Source of the DNA: Allobrachymonas sp.
GTDB taxonomy: Bacteria > Pseudomonadota > Gammaproteobacteria > Burkholderiales > Burkholderiaceae_C
Direction: 5' to 3'
DNA: 5,109 bases
NCBI GenBank assembly: GCA_018054915.1
Contig: JAGPIR010000114.1
Location: 1 to 5,109, forward strand
In this document: positions 4,498 through 5,109 of the stretch, piece by piece
Position numbering within the stretch: the stretch's first letter is position 1
How the letters are laid out: the number at the start of each line of letters is the position of its first letter
Program-made: the position numbers and the translations under genes
The notes under the pieces: model-generated
What the model was told of the DNA's origin: nothing
Seen by the model: the letters and a program-made list of their open reading frames with translations, nothing else
Database searches by the model: none

Positions 4498-4520
4498 TGC
4501 ACCTGCAGCGGGCTTTTTTG
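4490..4520 (+). terminator. Attenuator terminator upstream of leuA
   Basis: AGCCCG (4490-4495) pairs with CGGGCT (4509-4514). Inner pairs (T4496 with G4508, then TGC with GCA) extend the stem around the loop ACCT. Six T follow at 4514-4519, the first shared with the stem. This is a textbook intrinsic terminator, placed 50 bases before leuA and 30 bases after the leader-peptide stop, so it must be read through for leuA to be expressed. Confidence 0.9.
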
Positions 4521-4570
4521 TTGGCTTTCTGGCAGGTGAAGACGGCAAACCCTGAAAGGAAAAATCCATC

Positions 4571-5109
4571 ATGAGCAACAAGATCATCATATTTGACACC
4601 ACCTTGCGCGACGGCGAACAATCCCCCGGCGCCAGCATGACAAAGGATGAAAAAATCCGCATCGCTCGCCAGCTCGAACGCCTGCGCGTGGATGTGATTG
4701 AGGCCGGTTTTGCCGCCAGCTCCAACGGTGACTTTGAATGTGTGCAGGCCATTGCCAACACCATCAAGGATTCCACCATCTGCTCGCTGGCGCGGGCCAA
4801 CGAGCGCGACATTGCCCGCGCAGGCGAAGCACTGAAAAATGCCGCCAGCGGACGCATCCACACCTTCATTGCCACCAGCCCCCTTCACATGGAGAAAAAG
4901 CTGCGCATGACGCCCGAGCAGGTGCTGGAACAGGCCAAGGTCTCGGTACGGCAGGCGCGCGGTCTGTGCGCCGACGTGGAGTTCAGCCCTGAAGACGGCT
5001 ACCGCAGCGAAGTTGATTTTCTCTGCCGCGTGCTGGAGGCCGTGATCAAGGAAGGGGCCACCACGTTGAACATTCCCGATACGGTCGGATATGCCGTTCC
5101 CGAGCTGTA
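4571..5109 (+). CDS. leuA: 2-isopropylmalate synthase, N-terminal part (cut by window end)
   Basis: LeuA condenses acetyl-CoA with 2-oxoisovalerate to form 2-isopropylmalate, the first committed step of leucine synthesis, in the cytoplasm. The first 179 codons are visible and the frame is open at the edge. IIIFDTTLRDGEQSPGASM at 5-23 is the family signature, with R13 and D14 in the catalytic and metal-binding site. VIEAGFAASSNGDFE (42-56), HTFIATSPLHMEKKLRM (97-113), VEFSPEDGYRSEVDFL (136-151) and LNIPDTVGYAVPE (166-178) belong to the TIM-barrel catalytic domain. The start has AAAGGA about 10 bases upstream and matches the usual LeuA N-terminus. The C-terminal domain, including the leucine-binding regulatory domain expected in LeuA, would lie beyond the window. 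Expression is probably controlled by the attenuator directly upstream. Homocitrate or citramalate synthase is less likely given the leucine leader. Confidence 0.97.
   Translation, partial: MSNKIIIFDTTLRDGEQSPGASMTKDEKIRIARQLERLRVDVIEAGFAASSNGDFECVQAIANTIKDSTICSLARANERDIARAGEALKNAASGRIHTFIATSPLHMEKKLRMTPEQVLEQAKVSVRQARGLCADVEFSPEDGYRSEVDFLCRVLEAVIKEGATTLNIPDTVGYAVPEL

Noticed and set aside
2932..4875. A 647-codon open frame on the minus strand opposite the RsmB-like gene and the start of leuA
   Set aside because: Its sequence has no recognisable domain, it runs antisense to two clear protein families, and long antisense frames are expected opposite G/C-rich coding DNA.
4430..4888. A 152-codon minus-strand open frame opposite the leu terminator and leuA
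   Set aside because: It crosses the attenuator terminator and the leuA signature region in antisense and has no family features.

Overview
The window reads as chromosomal core DNA of a GC-rich betaproteobacterium. Burkholderiales, probably Comamonadaceae or a close relative, is my inference from protein flavour, G/C-rich third codon positions and gene content; I could not run a search. There is no mobile element, CRISPR array, tRNA or rRNA. All genes belong to translation, RNA modification, metal tolerance or leucine synthesis.

Positions 1-2821 lie on the minus strand and read right to left: cutA, rpsP (ribosomal protein bS16), rimM (30S maturation factor), trmD (tRNA m1G37 methyltransferase) and the 5' part of glnS (glutaminyl-tRNA synthetase). 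This is the familiar rpsP-rimM-trmD cluster, with two departures. A strong intrinsic terminator sits between rpsP and rimM, and rplS, the usual fourth gene, is absent from the space after trmD, where glnS lies instead. rpsP has a good Shine-Dalgarno (SD) sequence and a perfect TATAAT box, and that box contains the stop codon of cutA.

Positions 2914-5109 are on the plus strand. An RsmB/NOP-family RNA m5C methyltransferase diverges from cutA and is followed by about 200 bases without a credible gene. Then comes a leucine-biosynthesis control region. A 17-codon leader peptide, MQALSLLLLGDTFNGRE, carries four consecutive leucine codons, two of them CTA. It is followed by an intrinsic terminator whose 5' arm can pair instead with an AACGGGC segment inside the leader ORF, and then by leuA (2-isopropylmalate synthase, cut by the window edge). 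This is a complete-looking ribosome-mediated transcription attenuator, and it is the most interesting element here.

Four starts (glnS, rimM, the RsmB-like gene and the leucine leader peptide) share one geometry: a -10-like hexamer 7 or 8 bases before the ATG and no SD sequence. That would fit leaderless transcripts. If it holds for the leader peptide, the attenuator mRNA would begin at the leader's own start codon. I see no exotic new system; the novelty lies in regulation and gene order.
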